Made by a program: the position numbers and the translations under genes. From Mycobacterium interjectum (GTDB taxonomy: Bacteria > Actinomycetota > Actinomycetes > Mycobacteriales > Mycobacteriaceae), in NCBI RefSeq assembly GCF_900078675.2, contig NZ_LT546237.1, positions 4,456,672-4,520,671 on the forward strand: a stretch of 64,000 bases of DNA, in the 5' to 3' direction. Within the stretch, counting starts at the first letter, position 1; each line of letters begins with the position of its first letter. Below, in pieces: positions 62,719 through 64,000 of this stretch. The notes below the pieces were generated by a model. The model saw only the letters and a list, made by a program, of their open reading frames with translations, was not told the DNA's origin and ran no database searches.

Positions 62719-62734
62719 TCGAACACATGTGCGA
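62719..62734. promoter_or_regulatory. LexA (SOS) box over start codon
   Basis: TCGAAC-ACAT-GTGCGA matches the mycobacterial SOS box TCGAAC-N4-GTTCGA in 11 of 12 defined positions. It contains the ATG of the 13E12 gene. CATACT at 62714-62719, seven bases before the ATG, may be the -10 element of a leaderless transcript. Confidence 0.7.
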
Positions 62735-64000
62735 AGATCTGATCGAATGCGAGCCCGCCGCCCTGGTGGCGGTCGTCGAGTCCACCCACCGCGAGGAGTC
62801 GGTGTTGGTGGCGCGGCGACTGGCGGCGGTGGCGGCGTTGCTGCGGCGCCGGGTCGCCGCGGTGGAGAGGTCAGAGGTCCGGCGCGAGCACGCCGCGATC
62901 GACGGCTTTGAGCAAGCCGCCGCCGAGGTGGCCGCGGCGATGAATCTCTCGCCGTCGGCCGCCTGCTATGTGGTGTCGTACGCGGAGGCGCTGGATGTTC
63001 GGTTGCCGCAGGTCGCGGGCCTGCTGGCCGAGGGGCGCACAGACTGGAGGACGGTGCGGTTGATCATCGGCCGGACCGACCTGATCACCGACGAGGGCGT
63101 GATGGCCGACCTCGACCGTTCGTTGGCCGCGCGGATCCGCAGCTGGCAGGGCTGGTCCAAGCAGCGGATCGTCAATGCCGTGGATGCCGCGGTGCGGGCC
63201 GCTGATCCCGACGCCGCCCGGGAGGGCCGCGAGGCAGCCGACAAAGACCGCCACATTGCGATCAGCCCGCAGGGCAATGGGATGGCCGCCGTCTACGGTT
63301 CGGTGGCCGTCGCGGCCGCGACCGCGTTCGATCAGCGGCTGTCACAGCTGGCCAAAGACGTGTGCGCGGCTGACCCGCGGACGCTGGATCAGCGCCGCGC
63401 CGACGCGCTGGCGGCGCTCGCCGAAGGTCGCCGGCTGGGGTGCGCCTGCGGGCGCCCCGATTGCCCGAACCGGGCCGGCGGTGCGCAGAAAGAGCCGGGC
63501 GGGGCGCAGGTGCTGATCAATCTCATCGCGAGCGAGCGGACGGTATACGCCGGCGCGGATCAGCCCGGCTACCTGGCGGGCTACGGCGTCATCGACGCCG
63601 AGCAAGTTCGTCAGCTGGCGGAGGCCGCTTCCGTCCTGACGGCGAGTCCGGTGACGAGCCCTGCTGCGGCGCTGCGTTACCAACCGCCGGCGGCCTTGGA
63701 GCGCGCGGTGCGATGCCGGGATTTGACATGCAGATTTCCGGGTTGCAGCCGTCCGGCCATCGCCTGCGATGTCGACCACACGATCCCGTTCAACCATCGA
63801 GATCCGGCGGCCGGCGGACTGACGGTGTACGACAACCTCAAATGCCTGTGTCGGCTCCACCACCGCCTCAAAACTTTCGGTGGTTGGCGAGATACGCAAC
63901 TCGCCGACGGCACCGTGGTGTGGGTCTCGCCAGCCGGTCGAACCTATCGGACGTTTCCGGCCGGTGCGGACCTGTTTCCGCAGCCCCGCGGTCCGGCATG
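62727..64000 (+). CDS. 13E12-family DUF222/HNH endonuclease protein, 3' end outside window
   Basis: An open frame of at least 424 codons that runs off the window. The N-terminal DUF222 region (about 10-310) is followed by an HNH nuclease motif near residues 350-380 (DVDHTIPFNH, then NLKCLCRLHHRLKT). Several Cys residues (CACGRPDC) near 235 could bind zinc. The family (REP13E12) is repeated in mycobacterial genomes and is associated with phage-like integration sites and SOS control. Start ATG 62727 lies inside an SOS-box match. Confidence 0.92.
   Translation, partial: MCEDLIECEPAALVAVVESTHREESVLVARRLAAVAALLRRRVAAVERSEVRREHAAIDGFEQAAAEVAAAMNLSPSAACYVVSYAEALDVRLPQVAGLLAEGRTDWRTVRLIIGRTDLITDEGVMADLDRSLAARIRSWQGWSKQRIVNAVDAAVRAADPDAAREGREAADKDRHIAISPQGNGMAAVYGSVAVAAATAFDQRLSQLAKDVCAADPRTLDQRRADALAALAEGRRLGCACGRPDCPNRAGGAQKEPGGAQVLINLIASERTVYAGADQPGYLAGYGVIDAEQVRQLAEAASVLTASPVTSPAAALRYQPPAALERAVRCRDLTCRFPGCSRPAIACDVDHTIPFNHRDPAAGGLTVYDNLKCLCRLHHRLKTFGGWRDTQLADGTVVWVSPAGRTYRTFPAGADLFPQPRGPA

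Overview
The window is a high-GC actinobacterial chromosome segment from a Mycobacterium. The diagnostic content is antigen 85C, PE proteins with PE-PPE hydrolase domains, the mycobacterial tandem SAM-methyltransferase family, MptpB-type phosphatase, F420-dependent enzymes and a 13E12-family HNH gene. From memory, gene order follows M. tuberculosis Rv0126-Rv0161 (treS, mak, Rv0128, fbpC, htdZ, fadE1, fgd2, Rv0133, ephF, Rv0135c, cyp138, msrA, Rv0138-Rv0149, PE genes, ptbB, fadE2, pntAa/Ab/B, Rv0157A, Rv0158, PE, Rv0161). Several gene blocks absent from that region of H37Rv interrupt it, so this is most likely a non-tuberculous, probably slow-growing species; the species itself cannot be fixed by eye.

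Layout. 0-4.3 kb: end of trehalose synthase, maltokinase, a DUF1275 membrane protein and Ag85C, linking trehalose to alpha-glucan and mycolate metabolism. 4.4-7.3 kb: a MarR/ABC-exporter operon and a phosphoesterase (insert). 7.4-13.0 kb: htdZ, fadE1, fgd2 and an acetyltransferase, interrupted by a GAF-ANTAR regulator and a manganese catalase. 13.0-21.0 kb: an inserted lipid block with a FabR/DesT-like repressor divergent from a ferredoxin-reductase plus acyl desaturase pair, an F420 oxidoreductase, DUF1214, TetR and a sulfotransferase. 21-28.3 kb: ephF to the Rv0142-like glycosylase. 28.3-32.7 kb: Dps, a long ClC transporter, pirin and TetR. 32.8-39.1 kb: three tandem methyltransferases, aldehyde dehydrogenase, SDR and quinone oxidoreductase. 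39.1-50.7 kb: three PE-PPE hydrolases, ptbB, fadE2 and the split proton-pumping transhydrogenase pntAa-Ab-B. 50.8-54.2 kb: inserted hydrolase, DapB-like dehydrogenase, SDR and WhiB. 54.2-61.9 kb: an FAD-linked oxidase and a TetR-associated acyl-CoA cluster (two thioesterase-like proteins, SMP-30, SRPBCC, F420 oxidoreductase, acyl-CoA dehydrogenase). 62-64 kb: DUF427 protein and a 13E12 HNH gene running off the end.

Regulation is the most informative layer beyond the genes. Seen directly are: two 18-bp operators 33 bp apart between a TetR gene and cyp138; a motif TGACAC-N14-GTAARG repeated three times with constant spacing in the 56-59 kb cluster; palindromes between the FabR-like repressor and the desaturase operon; SigF-type promoter matches with identical spacing before the Mn-catalase and dps; an SOS-box match over the start of the 13E12 gene; a leaderless 8-codon upstream ORF overlapping the Rv0138 homologue; and small dispersed repeats and long hairpins at convergent gene ends. 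No tRNA, rRNA, CRISPR array or insertion sequence was seen. No stretch over 300 bases lacks a gene; the longest gaps (about 160-215 bp) are described under neighbouring entries.
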